Source: Heterobilharzia americana (Eukaryota > Platyhelminthes > Trematoda > Strigeidida > Schistosomatidae). Taken from it: a stretch of DNA of 64,000 nucleotides. The position numbers were made by a program, and so were the translations under genes. Below are positions 1-13,859 of the stretch, piece after piece. A model generated the notes under the pieces. It worked only from the letters and a program-made list of their open reading frames with translations, searched no databases and had not been told where the DNA came from. Position 1 is the stretch's first letter. Each line of letters starts with the position of its first letter. The stretch is from contig OX104130.1 in assembly GCA_944470555.2 (NCBI GenBank), positions 45,913,491 to 45,977,490 on the forward strand. Reading direction: 5' to 3'.

Positions 1-2689
1 GCCAGTATACCAACATAGGTCAATCAATCCTATTTAGTATAACGACAGGTCATTATAAGAATCAATAAACAATAATAACTTTCATAAACTTTATGAAGAA
101 CATTTGACATGACTTATTAACAGTGTTTAATCTTTGGTTATTTACGTTTCAAATGTATGATATGGGTACCTAAATAGTTGTAGAACATTCAGGTTAAATA
201 CCTTATCCGCTCTCCAAGGGAACATCTTTTCCAGGGTAGCACTACAACCATTCATCTTCACAAGATTTTTAGAAGCAACATCGATGGAACACTTGTAGGT
301 AAGTGATTTAAAAAGAATTCCTATCAGGTTTCACAGTCGGTTAGAAATATTGAAACCGTGTGTATACTTATGCTCAATAAAACTTTTGTACTCAATACTA
401 GACTCTAAGACTTTTGCATTCACGGATAACTATATCATAGGACAGTATAAAGAAGTCCGAAGCACTATCAGTGAGCATTCGCATATTCGCCGAATCATTG
501 TGCGGATGGTTATACTCAGTCAACTAAAACCTTTCGAATAAGCTTAATACCCCAGTAAAACCCAACCTATCCTTTTATGAAGAAAACCTTGAAAGTTAAT
601 AGGGACATATTAAGGAGTTTTCCAAAAATATGTCGTCAGCATCGTTATTTACTTAACTTGCTCTGTAACAAGACCTTACCTGTAATCTAACCTTGTAGGG
701 CTGAACATATAGCCTATGAACTGTGATGAATGTCAAAAAAGATTTGAGTTTCGGCAACATACATATATCTTTGATTGCATTTTGTCTTTAGCATTATTAA
801 TAGAATTACACCTTAGAAGTAAATTACTGGGGCACCAATAAAACCGCAAGTACTGATCAGTCTGAAAAATACATCCAGCAAAGGTATTTTCATCTGACGC
901 AGTTGGTCTGCAGCTGATGATCCGCCGCTTAAGACTGTTTTCCTGAATTTTTCTCCCATTTACTTTCCTTCCTCGAAAAAGAATATTTGGAATTTGGCAG
1001 TTTTTCAAGTTGTAGTGAGATACAGTTAATTATATCGACGAAAACCTGAGTTACATATATCAGATTCGTATCACTTTTCCTTTAATTAGGATAACCAGGA
1101 TTAGTTTAGTTGATAGTTCGTTTACGTAATGCGCGCATTCTTATTATTAGGAATGATTGGATTAAAAAACAATTGATTTCAGGAATTAACGTTTCTTAAT
1201 TCTTGACAGCTGCAAAAATATGCTGGTTTTCATAGGTTTACTGCACAAAAGCACAAAATAAAGTTACATCAAACATTTGCTGGTGAATTCAGTGCTAAGT
1301 ACAGCATATGCATGGATTGGTGGGGACAAGAATAACAGTAATAATAATCTATGCATCAGTTTGCACTCATTGTATAGCTAATCACTCGTTATTAGTCAGT
1401 CACAGAACAATAACATTCGTGATGCTTTTTTCCTTATTTCCGACCACATTCGTCGTGTAATTAGACTGATCATTTGAATAATTCACCATTGGTTGATGCA
1501 GGAAGGGAGACATCATTTCTTCTTAATGTTCAGATATACCTTCCTTACAAGTGCCAAGAAGAAAGAAATCTAAATCTCACAGGACTTCCCACCGATTCCT
1601 TAGAATCATATAACATAAAAAGAGTTTTCAGACTGATTTCATATGTTCAGGAACTCAGACTGCTAAAAGGAACACACTTCATGTACTTTAGAGTTTCATA
1701 TGTGGTTGTTTGTGTCATGTCGACATATGTATACGTTATTGGCTGTTCCTATTCAGTATTCGGAATATTCTCATGGTATCACTGAAAAGATAGAATTTCG
1801 GTGAACAAGTATATTCGCTGAAGTCTCATCAGCCCTTACCTTTAAATACAATATTTTTCACTTGGAAACAAACACATAGAGTGCTTACATGAATTTTCGA
1901 CACATTGGTAAATACAGCTGATTGTAGGATTAAACTTGCGTAACAGTTAATTTCACAAGATCTCAGATAACTAATGTAAAGATGATTAACAGGTAGAGAG
2001 ATCGTCAGTTACAAATGGATTAAAATTAAAAATCATGGCAGGTAATCAGTAGCTATAAGATATTAGGTGAAGCGAAAATCAAAAACATAAAACTGAGATG
2101 AATTTACTACAAAGTGAAAAAACCAAAAGATCAAGCTAAATCAGATTAACAGGAACAAGTCGTTACTCACCTCAATTATGTACATTACATCTTTGTAGAT
2201 GGCTAAGGAAGAATAGTGGAATATTTGAATCGTTTTTACACACAGCTCAGGTTCCATTATTTTTATTGCAGTAGCTGCAGCAGTTTGAAGAAGGCGAATT
2301 GTTACTGCTTGGGCATTAGACTTAGTATCTCTTGCATTACTGAGAAACTAGACCTAATGTCAACATTGTGACCAGCATCAATCTTCTAAGTCACATACAG
2401 GAAAGTCAAGCCCAGTTTAACAGCACATCCAATGTTTAGGATTCATTGTTTTTCCATCAAGTATTACAGGTCTTGTTAGGTACCTTCACTCCGTGGAAAA
2501 AGTGATTACACTGTAATCATCTACCAATTCACAAATGTTTAGTACTAGGTTACCATTTCGAGTGGGAGGGATATATTAAAAAACAAAAAAAAAAAAAATA
2601 AAACGAGCCCAGTTTATTTTCTATGACAACTTCTTTAAGGTAACCAACCGTTTCATATCATATTTGTTTATTTGACTTATAACTCAAAA
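1..2689. other. Intergenic or intronic, no supported gene
   Basis: AT-rich, with only the weak candidate reading at 1474-1785 and a short poly-A run at about 2585-2598 just before the PLE fragment. Confidence 0.5.
1474..1785 (+). CDS. Possible exon or chance ORF, unrecognised
   Basis: Open for 104 codons from a TTG. The first about 55 codons (AGRETSFLLNVQIYLPYKC onward) look more protein-like than the T-rich second half. A pyrimidine-rich tract followed by GATGCAG around 1425-1501 could be a splice acceptor, so an internal exon from about 1502 is conceivable. No donor or flanking exon could be identified and no family is recognised. Confidence 0.2.
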   Translation: MNNSPLVDAGRETSFLLNVQIYLPYKCQEERNLNLTGLPTDSLESYNIKRVFRLISYVQELRLLKGTHFMYFRVSYVVVCVMSTYVYVIGCSYSVFGIFSWYH

Positions 2690-3330
2690 AAATATTATTT
2701 ACTTTGCATTTCGTCGTGTTACCTATTAAGGAAGGAAAATCGGAAACTTTACGTAGGATCCTCAACAAAGCTGGAACTAGGGTGGTATTTAAACTTACAA
2801 ACTCATTCAGAGATAAGCTTTGTCTGCTTGGGGATCCGACCGAACTAATTCAGCAAAATAATCTAATCAACCAAGTTCCATACACTGACTGAAATCTGAA
2901 GTACATAGGTCAAACTAGCTGGTTGGGGTCAGTTAGATTAGTGGAATTTTTTAAGCAAATATTAAATGACAGACCAGAATAATCTAGAAAGACACGACTA
3001 TTGTAATGCATTTATTAACACACAACCACACAATAAAGTGAGATAAAACCACTGTACTTAAGTCCAATATAGTTAGGCGGAGACACAGGTCGATTACTGA
3101 ATGTTTGTTCATCTGTTCAACATCCAACACATGTAACAGGAACGGGATATATACAAAACTTTGTTACCAATTTGAGGTGACAAGATTATAAAACTTAGAT
3201 GTCGAAAGTGGTGTTATTACACCAATACGATTATGAACAATAATTTATGCTTGAAATGTCGTCAACTAAATAATGGTGTATTACTCTGTGTAACAAATCA
3301 AATAAACAAACCTAATATGGAATAAATGAA
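2690..3330 (+). mobile_element. Penelope-like element fragment: GIY-YIG C-terminus plus 3' terminal region
   Basis: PLEs are retroelements whose protein joins a reverse transcriptase to a GIY-YIG nuclease. Here about 2704-2960 reads ...GKSETLRRILNKAGTRVVFK, then NNLINQVPYTD, a TGA in place of the expected Cys, and NLKYIGQTSW, the conserved core at the start of the PLE nuclease. After the coding remnant comes a non-coding end (about 2960-3330) that matches, in opposite orientation, the left end of the element at 9730-10175, including the shared TAATATGGAAT-like terminus. The reverse transcriptase part is absent, so it is a 5'-truncated copy, dead by its internal stop. Confidence 0.75.
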
Positions 3331-6300
3331 GTATGTTCCCTTGTTTATCGCTCGTCATATACATTACATTCCATCCATCCCGTGTCTGAATAGTAGCCTT
3401 TAAACAAACCGAATTCGGTTTTACTCTGAAAATTTTGATAATCTTCAGTCTGAATAGACATACGAAAGAAATATCGTTTGTGATTTAAATAAAATTTATA
3501 TAATCCATAGATGTGATTAAGTAAGAGTTTCCTGTCTTACTATGATTATGGACAAAACCATCCATATTTTTATCTTAAATGGAACCAGTGATACTTATTT
3601 AGCTCATGATTATGTTGGTAGGTGCAATACCACTACAAATTGCTTTTTAATGCTCATCAGTACAAAATTTCTTTGTGATGAACTAAGCGTCCCATGAAAA
3701 TTTTGCAAACTATATGAAATATGGGGATTTTTCACTCTATCTATCGTGATGCACTGAGAAAAATCCTTTTCAGAGCTGATAAGCTTAAACAACCAATACG
3801 TTGATGGGTCCATATAAGCAACATGTCCCATAAAATACAGCCTCCTATCGGTCTCTAAGGTAATAAAGGGTGATCTAAATATGAAGCGATGAAAGCATAT
3901 ATCATCTGAAAGATCGAAGTACAATAATATCGGATGAATGTTTTCATTTTTTTATCCAATGAATATTCACGAATTGTTCTCAGTTACTTATGTATTAAAT
4001 ATAGATGTCAGCAGAATTTGTTTATTTATCAAATTAGATGAACAAAATGCGTATATTTAAGAGGAAATATTTAACTTCCCTCTTGACTGCTCTCTAAACC
4101 AACATATGAACACTACCGTGTTTATCCTACTAAGGTTCACTGTTATTTTTTATGGTGAAAATAGCTATCCATTCACTACAAGTGGTCTATTGGTATCTGA
4201 AATGCCGTATAGATAGCTAAGTTAGAACTGAAGCTGGCTGAACAAGTAGATATTTTATCAATAATCACCTCATTATTATCGTGGGTAAACTTGAATCCTC
4301 AGTAACAAACATGAAAACGATGAGTGGTAGTGAGTATTTCACTCAACAAAATTAATGTCAACTACCAGGAAATTTTCCAAGAATAACTATTTTAATCATA
4401 GACAATTAGAGTGTAGTTCAAAAAGGAAGCATGACTGCAAATACCTGAGCCGATCGTATGATTTCCAGAAAAACTTAGAGACATACAAATTTTTTTCTCA
4501 TTCTTCCGTATTCATATCTAAAACTAAATGATATGCATTGTATAAACATCGACAAACATTTACCACGCAGAATTTCGGAAACACCTTCACTAAGAAAAGG
4601 AGCTCACTCAGGACTTTAAGTTCCATATAACGTTTTTTAGCAACAGAAAACTAATTATAAACCCAGGGACATTGCTTGAAAAACCCAGAAGAACCAAAAG
4701 GGTATGAATTACTCCAAGATGTTGGGTAAAGTTCACATGCTTGAGCCAGTTAAACATTTCAGTACAGAAATCGACATTATGTGAAGGAAATCGATAGGTA
4801 TGCGTGACCCTTTGATGCATCATGACAATTCACTGAAGAATACAACTTTCCTATCAATGATGTAAACCTATACTAAATAGTGCAAAGTTAAGGGATTTGG
4901 TAATGACAACATTGAGATTGTGACTGATGCGGTACACAAATGTGTCATTTATTCGGCCATCATATAGCGTATTTAGCTTCTGACTTCAAAACGCTGATCA
5001 AAGTTCGTTGACTAAGCGTTTATTAACGCAGTCAAGCTTGGGAATGTAACAATCATCATTTTTATAGCAGAAGCAATGAACAGGGAAAAATTTAGGCAGT
5101 AGTTTATGTCAAGGGTGTCAGTCATCCATCTTCTGTAACAAGTTTTCAATGAGATTCCCACTTTCTTCACGAAAGTATTAAGCAATGACAAGCGATAGAA
5201 AAATGTTAAGTCGTTAAGTCAGCCAAAATTACAACATAAACAATGAAACGCATGAAAATCATTACATCGTTAACAAAACATCTTCATAAATAAAAATGAT
5301 TACAAAGGAGTAAAAATGTAAACACATGTTCCGCACCTTCTATTATTTAGATCACTCTTGTTTTCTACGTATTGGTTCTTTGTATTGTATTATATGAAAA
5401 AAGGCGGCCATTACCTTGGTTTTACTTGTATCATTTACATATTCCACCCATTCTATAATAACCATACTTCTGGAGTCGCCAAATGTTTGCTTGAAAAGCG
5501 AATCAAACAACTATCTAACAGAGATACCTTAAACTGCTGAAAGAGTGATGTTACATATTTCCTTTGCTTATTATTTCTACAATTGAAACTAAACATCAAA
5601 AGACAAATGAATTCATTAGAGCACAACACACAACTAAAATGAAGAAAACGTCGTTTTCAAGTTCACTTCCAGATACCACTAGGGTCGATGACTTGTTGGT
5701 TTTTAAAGTTGACTGCCAAAGTATTTCACACGAAGTACAAGAAACTTGTTAGATAAAAGATTCGAATCTATGTACATAGACCTATCGGGATGGTTTTCCA
5801 GAATAGATATTTTATTCAGTTCTCAATGTCGCTATGATATACGGTATTTGTAAATGCAGCTTGCATCAATATTCACTTGTCTTCTGAATCCTTTTACTCA
5901 ATAAAAGTGAAATTTATTGGCAGAGTTGCATTCAATTTTTAATTTTGCACTTGTGAGGAAGGCTCGAAGCACGATGCATGCTTTATCAAAGTACTTCATT
6001 GTGACTGGAATGCATCCTGTATTTATTAAAGTGTATGGTCCGATTAAGTGTTTGGTCACGATCTTTTGCTTAAGCACATGAACAATTAAAGTCGGTAGAA
6101 TGTCATTGCCACATATATCTTTCATGGTCAGAGAAACATTGTTCCGTAGTCCGTATATTTTAGTAAATATACAATAACAAAATACAACTACTTCAATTAT
6201 CAGAGAGGTCAGCCAACAAACACGTTTTTGATACACTACATTATATGACAGAGAAGGGATCATTAGAAACATGGATAGTTAAGCCTTTCAAACGAGATAT

Positions 6301-6904
6301 TAGAGCCACCTAAAGGTGTGAACATCAGAATACTATCTAAGTTTTTTTATAAGAATTCACATAGCAGATAAAAACAACATTTGTAGTCAACCGCTTTCGC
6401 GTTAGTATCTGCCAAAAGTAAGCATTCATCTCTAAGTGATCTGAAGTCATGGTTGAATGCAGAGAGGAAAATTAGAGGATATTACCTTCCTAGTCTATAA
6501 AATGAATAAATGAAAACCATCCATCTCGAATTTTACCTACTCCCAGTACCTTTGTGCATACTTTGTACGTTTTATAGTTATCATAAGCTCATTAATATAT
6601 GTGTCTTCGTTAAAGGAAGAGAGACTCACGAGTTATTTTACCAGAAAAATAGAAGTGATAAACACTTTTTGTATATAAGTGAGCTGAGAATATTTCTACT
6701 GATTCAAAGTAAATATTTTTTCTTCATTCAATGTACAAAATAGCAAGCTAGTATAACCCGAACACTCAGTAATTTAAAAGATCATGGGGCAGTTGGTTTA
6801 ATACCAGGTGATAATCTTTCAAGTAGTGACTGAAAAATGTACATGTTCTACTGGAATCAAACTAACTTGCATCGATGCAATTTCATCACTGTCGTCAAAT
6901 TTAA

Positions 6905-6975
6905 TTCATTATTAGATTAGTCTATTCGACATGGCACACAGTGACATAGTATTATCTAGTAAATAATATGTAAGT
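6905..6975. repeat. Possible degraded PLE terminal fragment
   Basis: TTATTAGATTAGTCTATTCG followed by ACACAGTGACATAGTATTAT resembles the outer 60 bases of the PLE left arm (9735-9795) with several changes. The match is short and AT-rich, so it could be chance. Confidence 0.25.
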
Positions 6976-7469
6976 ATATACATATGTATACATAGTTTCT
7001 GTTCACTGATAGTACCACCCCAAGTCACAAAGAACAACAAATCCGATTTTCCCTAACATTGTGACACACTGCACCATACACTACCAAATCCGCACCAGGT
7101 CAAAAAGTAATGAATTTTCCAGTCATTTCTTTCTTGATAAACTAACAATGGAAGCTTCTAATAATACTTGTCTGCTTGAGACGTTTATATATAAACCTGA
7201 AAACCAAGGATTTCATAGATTCTGAATAAAACAAGGACGAAAATGGGAGCACAGTCAATTTGCATGTATTTCGCAGGTTTTCTTCAGCTGCTTTACAACC
7301 TGTGAAATAATTGCTGAAGATAAAAAACATGGGAATTCCACGAGAACGTTTCGACTGATATGCAAGACAACACATATTTATGTGGATCGAGACTGATGAA
7401 TTTGTTAAGGCTACTCACAGGTTAACTATTTATACGGTGGTTGGATGGACATTCTAGAGCAGATCGCGA

Positions 7470-7474
<5 letters not shown>

Positions 7475-7503
<29 letters not shown>
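7475..7503. repeat. (TA)n microsatellite
   Basis: About 14 TA units, directly visible. Confidence 0.95.
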
Positions 7504-7508
<5 letters not shown>

Positions 7509-9729
7509 AATCGGAGTTGAGCACAATGTTATTCTAGAGTTGATAAAATTGACATGGTTGAGTAAGCGTAACAAGGGATCAGTAGACCATCATTGTACTG
7601 AATAATAAGATGAATGCAACTCAGAACGTGAGAGTAGGTCTTGAAATGGATCGAAAAACAAAGTCTAGGACGGAGGATTATGAAGTTATAAAATTTGTAT
7701 CTAAAGTTAGGAAGGTAAAATTATGAAGATAAAACAGGATTAACAACAGTATCTTTCTGAGGGCAGATTTCAGTCTTTTAACTGCAACTGCTTCTGTAAC
7801 TCGCAAAATCATGAGTTTCAGTTGTTGACTGGTCATTTTGAGCGACTTTAATGTATTGACTTTATGTCCAATATCAACTAAATGTTCAGGGAATGCTCTA
7901 TTCCATACAAAAACCATTTAGTGCCAATATACTTTTCTATATGGTAAGTTGCAATGCTGTTGTTCAGCCTACCTTTATCTGACTACAATCTTTCACTATG
8001 TGATCTTTTAAAATATCTAACAGCGCTGTCTGATTTACTAGTTATTCCGTTTTGTTACCCTTTAGATTCAATCCTAATTCAAGACTGTATGGCTTACAAA
8101 TAACTTATGTGGCTAATTTCCTTGTTTCCTAGGAAAAAATAGGCAGTAGCTTTTTAAAACCAAAATATATTCACATTTTTCTTCTCTGCTCATATTAAAG
8201 TTTGTAGATTGGAAACACTATAAAGTTTAGGAATTTTTCGATAAATGAAACAAATATATGACTGTTCACACTAAAAATTTTTCACTGATGCTTTGATCTC
8301 TCAGATATGTAATCAACAAAAATGAATTTGCTGATTACCGATGAATGATTTAGGAAAATAATATCAAACCTTTGAGACATATCCGGTAGGCAAATAACAT
8401 TATTTACGACTAAACTAATCAATGATAATCTTGTCGTAAAAGGCTCAAATGAGGGACTTTTCACTCACAAGCAAATGAATTTTATATTTCAGGATGAAGA
8501 GGAAGCCTCTTTTGTGTGCCTAATTATTCCGTCTTTTTAATCTGCAGTACTTATATCTTTTCTAAGAAAAACAATCTAAAAGCCGTAATACTGTACAGTC
8601 ATTTTTGTTGCTCATTATGAACGCTGTAATATGAACCGCACTTTGATCACCTCAGCTCTCTAAAAACATCCATTCAAATAAATTACAAATACATTTATTC
8701 AATTATTTGCAAATTACAGTTTTTGTATCCAGTCACAAACGTAGTAACTAGTTCATTTTCTAAAGGGAGAAAATAAGATTAGTGTAACCTAAGCTTGTTT
8801 CTATTATTCATCAAGGATATGAATTCTTTATTTTTTTAGGTATTTAATGATAAAGTATGTTGCTGTAATGATAAAAGTGGAAGACCAAATCGTTCTACTC
8901 CCACATACGACAAATAACAAGCAGCTTTCATGATTTGTTTACGTGGAGCTGAGTTCATAGAATAAAGGGTCATCTCTCATTTCGATCGAACAAAAAAACA
9001 CCACTTTCAGTCAAACTGAAAAGAAATTTTATAACAGACTCAGAAATGAGAAAACTAATCACTTCTAGCAATTAAACAAACAGAAACTTCATGTTATGAC
9101 AATATTCTGAATAAGAGTCCGGATGAACTATTTCTTGAATGCAATATAAAATGTTAACGTGTCACCTAATGCTCATTTCCTCTTTGTTTTCTTACCTCGT
9201 AGGTAAATCTGTGTAAAGCGATGCAGATATTTTCTTATTGATTATTTAGTAGCTTTGAATGGAATAGAAAATAAATACAACATGGAATTCAGTGGTTTTC
9301 ATAAACTTCCGTATACTGAAGTGTGATTTACACTAAATATTCAAGGGCTAACTACCATAAAATATATAAGATTTATAATTGTGAGGAAAATTGTCTAGAA
9401 AACGAAGCCTTCAGTGAAGTCACTATCTTAATATTTTAATTTTGTACAAAAAATACTGACCAGTGGATAAGAAATGACTTATTTTTATAAGAACCAACTT
9501 GGTGTTAGAAGAATAGGAAGCATTTTAAGTCTTTGTGAATGAATTCCGGATAATAACTGGATAGATTTTATTACTCGTTTATCGTATTTTTACAAATTGA
9601 CTGCAACGATTTGTCTGTGTACTAACTAAGTGAAAGAAATTTAACGCTAAATTACCCAATCTCAGCAATTTGTACTGTCGATTTTTGATAATGAAACATC
9701 GAAGTTCCTTTGATACTGCGGTAGAATTT

Positions 9730-9991
9730 AATGCCATATTAGACTTTTTAGTTGATTTATGATACACAGTGATATTGTATCATTTACTTGATGACGTTTC
9801 GAGCATATATTATTGCTCATAATCGTATCAATGTAATCACACTACTTTCGACATTTGATTTTTATAGTTACATCATCTCACACGATTTGTTTAATTTGTA
9901 GTAAAATTCTACATATCTCTGGTCTAAGTGTTGCGTTATTTCTGTTGCATGTTTTGGGTGTTGATTCGGTGAACAAAGACTCAGTAATTAA
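9730..9991 (+). repeat. Left inverted arm of the PLE
   Basis: It is nearly the reverse complement of 12944-13205. The inner end GACTCAGTAATT and the outer end CCATATTAGA are both shared. Differences are few single-base changes and short indels near the outer end. Confidence 0.85.
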
Positions 9992-10189
9992 CCTCCGTCT
10001 CCATCTAATTGCATAAGACTTAAGTACAGCGGCTTTGTCCCACCTTATTGTGTGGTTTTATGTTAATGCATTCAATGCAATAGCCGAGTTTTTTTCTAGA
10101 TTGTTGATCCCACTCTGACTTGTCATTCTATATCTAGCTAAATTCCTATGTTTGGCTGTTCTAACTGACCCTGACTTTCCTCGAAAGTC

Positions 10190-12307
10190 GTTTTGATAGA
10201 AATGAATATCTGAAACTGTTCTGGAAAGCACTTAGGGGAAATCATATCCGACCTAATTCTAAAACACTGAAGCGTCACAAACTTAATCGTATTGATACCA
10301 TTAGCTCTCTTATTGTTGAGTTAAAGCGGAAATATATCCATGGAAATCATTCCCTTTATGAGTTATTCACTGTTGAACGCAAATAGTTCGAGGACTTTGT
10401 CTTTACTGTCGGAGAAAATCAGTCTCAGTCGTCCAATCTTGAACATGCCAACGGGTTGAATTTGGAAATGGAAACTAAATTCCCGAATAATTCTGGAAAA
10501 ACATGTATTCAATCACTCTCATGTTAATCTTTCGACAATTCAAACTCAAGCCCTGTAACTGGGTCCAAAATTCTGCAGCAGCGTATCCAAAGTAAACAGG
10601 TTACATACCCAAGTACAATTTAAAAATTTAATCAGTCAGATTGTCGGTCTTATGCCTGAATCACCACAGGAATTTCGACATCTGAAGTCCACTGTTCTTG
10701 ACTGTTGTCATCAATTTACCAACCTCAAAATACATCTAGCTCTTTATCGACTAAGGACCACATGCAACAGCTAAAAATAATCAATGGTAACCGTAATATT
10801 TGCACAAGCCTTCCTGATAAAGGAGGAGGCGTTGTCCTCATGAATAGTCAGGAGTATATTGATAAATGTTTGGCAATTCTCTTCGAACATACTAAGTTTA
10901 CTAAAGCTGAAGGTGACTCTAACAAGACACATATAATTGAAAGGCAACTTAAAAGTGCCTTTAGAAGCATAAGGGACAAGTCAATAACTGGCCTTGATTT
11001 ATATGAACTTATCCGACCAGTTGGCCCCATAATCCCACGTCTATATGGACTATTAAAGATACTTAAAGCGGGTGTACCTCCTCTTCCAATCTTGGATATG
11101 ACTGTTTCTCCTATCACCGAACTGTTCAATGATTAGCTGAAACTCTGGAACCTGTTGGGAGGGGGTATCGAGTTTTTCTATCCGTGATACATTTCAGTTT
11201 GTTGAGGGTATTAAGGATTTTAATGCCTTAGGCAAGACGTTTTTATTATACGTTACTTCATTGTTCATGAGTGTGCCACTCATCTAGACTGTCTGTTATA
11301 TATGTGACTATATTAGTGCACATAATTGAAACATAGGACTACCAACTAGCTGCTTGAAAGAGCTTTTGTTGAAGTGCAAATTTAATGTTCAATTTAGTTT
11401 CAATAACAAAATTCGTAGACAGAAAGATGGAATTGCGATTGGGTCGCCATTGGACCATTGTTAGCAGACTTTTCGTGTCGAAACACGAGAATTCACAACC
11501 TTGTCAAACTACTAATAGCTTTGACTTTTATAGAAAATATATGGACGACACATTTGTTATCTGTGACAAAAATGTTGATCTAGACGGTGTTCTTCGTTCA
11601 TTCAATAAATGTCATCAAGCCCTCAAGTTTGCCATAGAGAAGAAATCAGAAACAATTATTCCTTTTCTGAATGTGCTTCTCACCCATAAAAGTGGATACC
11701 TCAAAAGATCTGTCCACAGGAAAGCAACGTGGAATGGACAACTAACTAATTTTTATAGTTGGGTGTCTATCAACAGAAAATATTTCTCTCTCTCTCTCTC
11801 TCTCTCTGATGTCGAACAAGAAATATCTGAAGTGACGATTGTACTGATGAAAAGCTATCTTTTTTAAAAAGCATACTTGTCGAAAATGGTTACCCTAGCC
11901 GTTTTACTGATAAAAATATGCTAGAAAGAAATATTAAACTGGTCATTCACTCGGTTACAAAGAAAAGATTGTTTATGAGCCTAGAGTTTAAAGGTGACCT
12001 AGCATCGGATGCACTAAAGAATTGTCTATGCAGATCAATCAATAGAACTTTCTTCGCAGCAAGACTCCAACTGACTTTTACCAGCCGTAACCTATTCTCC
12101 GTTTGTGTTAAAAATAATCTTTCTCGTTTGGGTACCTCTATGTGCATCTACCAGTTCACCTGCTCTTGTGGAGCAAGATACATCGGCCGTAGCCAGAGAA
12201 TGCTTTCTACACGCATACTAAAACATGTTCCTGCTTGGTTTTATAAAGGTGAAAGAAAGTCTGTTAGAAGTTCGATTCTAGAACATTTGATTGATTTCTA
12301 TCACTAA
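10190..12307 (+). pseudogene. PLE polyprotein remnant (reverse transcriptase + GIY-YIG)
   Basis: The order is as in PLE proteins. 10190-10700 is a broken N-terminal part (DRNEYLKLFWKALRGNH and onward). 10705-11136 carries the fingers region with DKGGGVVLMN and PRLYGLLKILKAGVPPLPIL. 11137-11400 is shifted but readable (LGKTFLLYVTSLF). 11385-11867 holds the palm with the catalytic YMDDTF at 11538-11555. 11880-12110 is the thumb/connector (MSLEFKGDLASDALKN). 12140-12300 is the nuclease start CIYQFTCSCGARYIGRS. A (TC)n run at 11784-11807 interrupts the palm-thumb join. At least four disabling changes are visible, so no active product is expected. Confidence 0.82.
11784..11807 (+). repeat. (TC)n microsatellite inside PLE coding remnant
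   Basis: About 12 TC units occur within the reverse transcriptase reading frame, where related elements have no low-complexity run. It is probably a post-insertion expansion. Confidence 0.9.
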
Positions 12308-12943
12308 ACAAACCCAAACAATGGCTTCAAAATTATTTAACAAATTCGCCCAAGCCTCCCACGTTTTCTTCGTTTTCAACTTCTTAAAACAGCGGATGTT
12401 TTAGCTATTCATGAACTAAAACCTGACCTGTGTGTACAAAAAAGTATGTACACTGTTTTCATCATGGCCATAACATTTTCCCACCCTACTAACTTTCCTC
12501 CCTTCGTTAGCCTAACCATTGTATCCTTCCTTTATCACTATTATTGTTATTATAATTGCCCTCACTTTGATTAGTTTCCGGTGTTATTTCCCTTAATTAT
12601 CTTAATCTTTTTAGAAAACTTTGATTTCATCTTGACCAGCTTGTCTAATCCTATTACATAATACTTGAGTGATTTGCCATTCATCAATTTTTTTACCTCC
12701 TTCCGAGTCATATACTTTCTATAAACCATTTCATATTACATAATCTATTTTGTTATCACTCACACCAGTTGTTATCAGTATCACAAATGCCTAAACCATC
12801 ATCTTCATGTAGTGTTTAGTTTTTCTACCGGGATAAAATTTTTCAAGTATCATATATATACGATTGTACGGCTTGAAAATAAATTCATTGGAAACAGTCT
12901 CTTCGCTGAATATCTCGTTCTCGACGTTACGATGGGAATTATT

Positions 12944-13205
12944 AAATTACTGAGTCTTTGTTCACCGAATCAACACCCAAAACATGCAACAGAAATAACG
13001 CAACACTTAGACCAGAGATATGTAGAATTTTACTACAAATTAAACAAATCGTGTGAGATGATGTAACTATAAAAATCAAATGTCGAAAGTAGTGTGATTA
13101 CATTGATACGATTATGAGCAATAATATATGCTCGAAACGTCATCAAGTAAATGATACAATATCACTGTGTATCATAAATCAACTAAACAAATCTAATATG
13201 GAATC
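12944..13205 (-). repeat. Right inverted arm of the PLE
   Basis: Partner of 9730-9991. It contains the stem-loop GAGCA...TGCTC followed by GAAACGTC (about 13125-13142), also present in degraded form at 3230-3270 and 22943-22965. Confidence 0.85.
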
Positions 13206-13859
13206 GAAAATCCTTCATACCCATTCCATCATATAATTCATCAGCATATCACATATCACTAGTTAATTCACATAGAAGCTACATAGTTGAAGACTGGAAG
13301 TGACTAGGTCGATTCCGTTGGTGTGGATGCATCCACATATTATCCCCGTTTCGTTATAATTCCATCCCTTCTTCCTTTCTTTTAATGACTTTCTACTACT
13401 TTTGATGACATTTTTCACACTATCTCTCTATCATTCACCATTCTACTTTGAACGTTGATGTACTAATGTGAGGTACGGCACCTTCTACTTAGTTCAGGTT
13501 AAAATTTATCTGAATTAAAAATTCCACCTTTTACTTTGCCTTTCCATCAATATATCCTAATTTATCACAAGTCCCAAGTGCAAGACCCCATGAACTAGAA
13601 TATTTCTTTAACATACACAAGGCCGAATAAAAAAAAATTTTAAAATATTCGGACACTCTTTTTTTATTGTTTTCGAAAACGGGATTTCTAACTCCTCTCT
13701 TATAGACACAAAAACCGTTTTTTTGTGTTAAATTGGTCTTACTAAAACGTTTTTTTGAAATTTTAGAATAAATATTGATTCACGGTTAAAACATCCTAAT
13801 CCGGCCACTTGAAAAATTTTAAAAAATAAAAAATGTTGTGAAAATAATTCTTTTTAAGT

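Larger units (their letters stand above)
3331..9729. other. Intergenic or intronic, no supported gene
   Basis: Short chance readings only; holds the (TA)n at 7475 and a doubtful PLE end at 6905. Confidence 0.5.
9730..13205 (+). mobile_element. Nearly complete Penelope-like element between inverted terminal arms
   Basis: A PLE body read on the plus strand (about 10190-12307) is flanked by inverted arms of about 262 bases (9730-9991 and 12944-13205). The left side continues to about 10175 with sequence that is the reverse of the PLE 3' end seen at 2960-3080, so the left end looks like an inverted copy of the element's own 3' region. The coding part has several frameshifts and stops, hence it is inactive. 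PLEs are known to have unusual terminal repeats, sometimes inverted. Boundaries are set by where the arm match stops and are good to a few bases. Confidence 0.82.
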
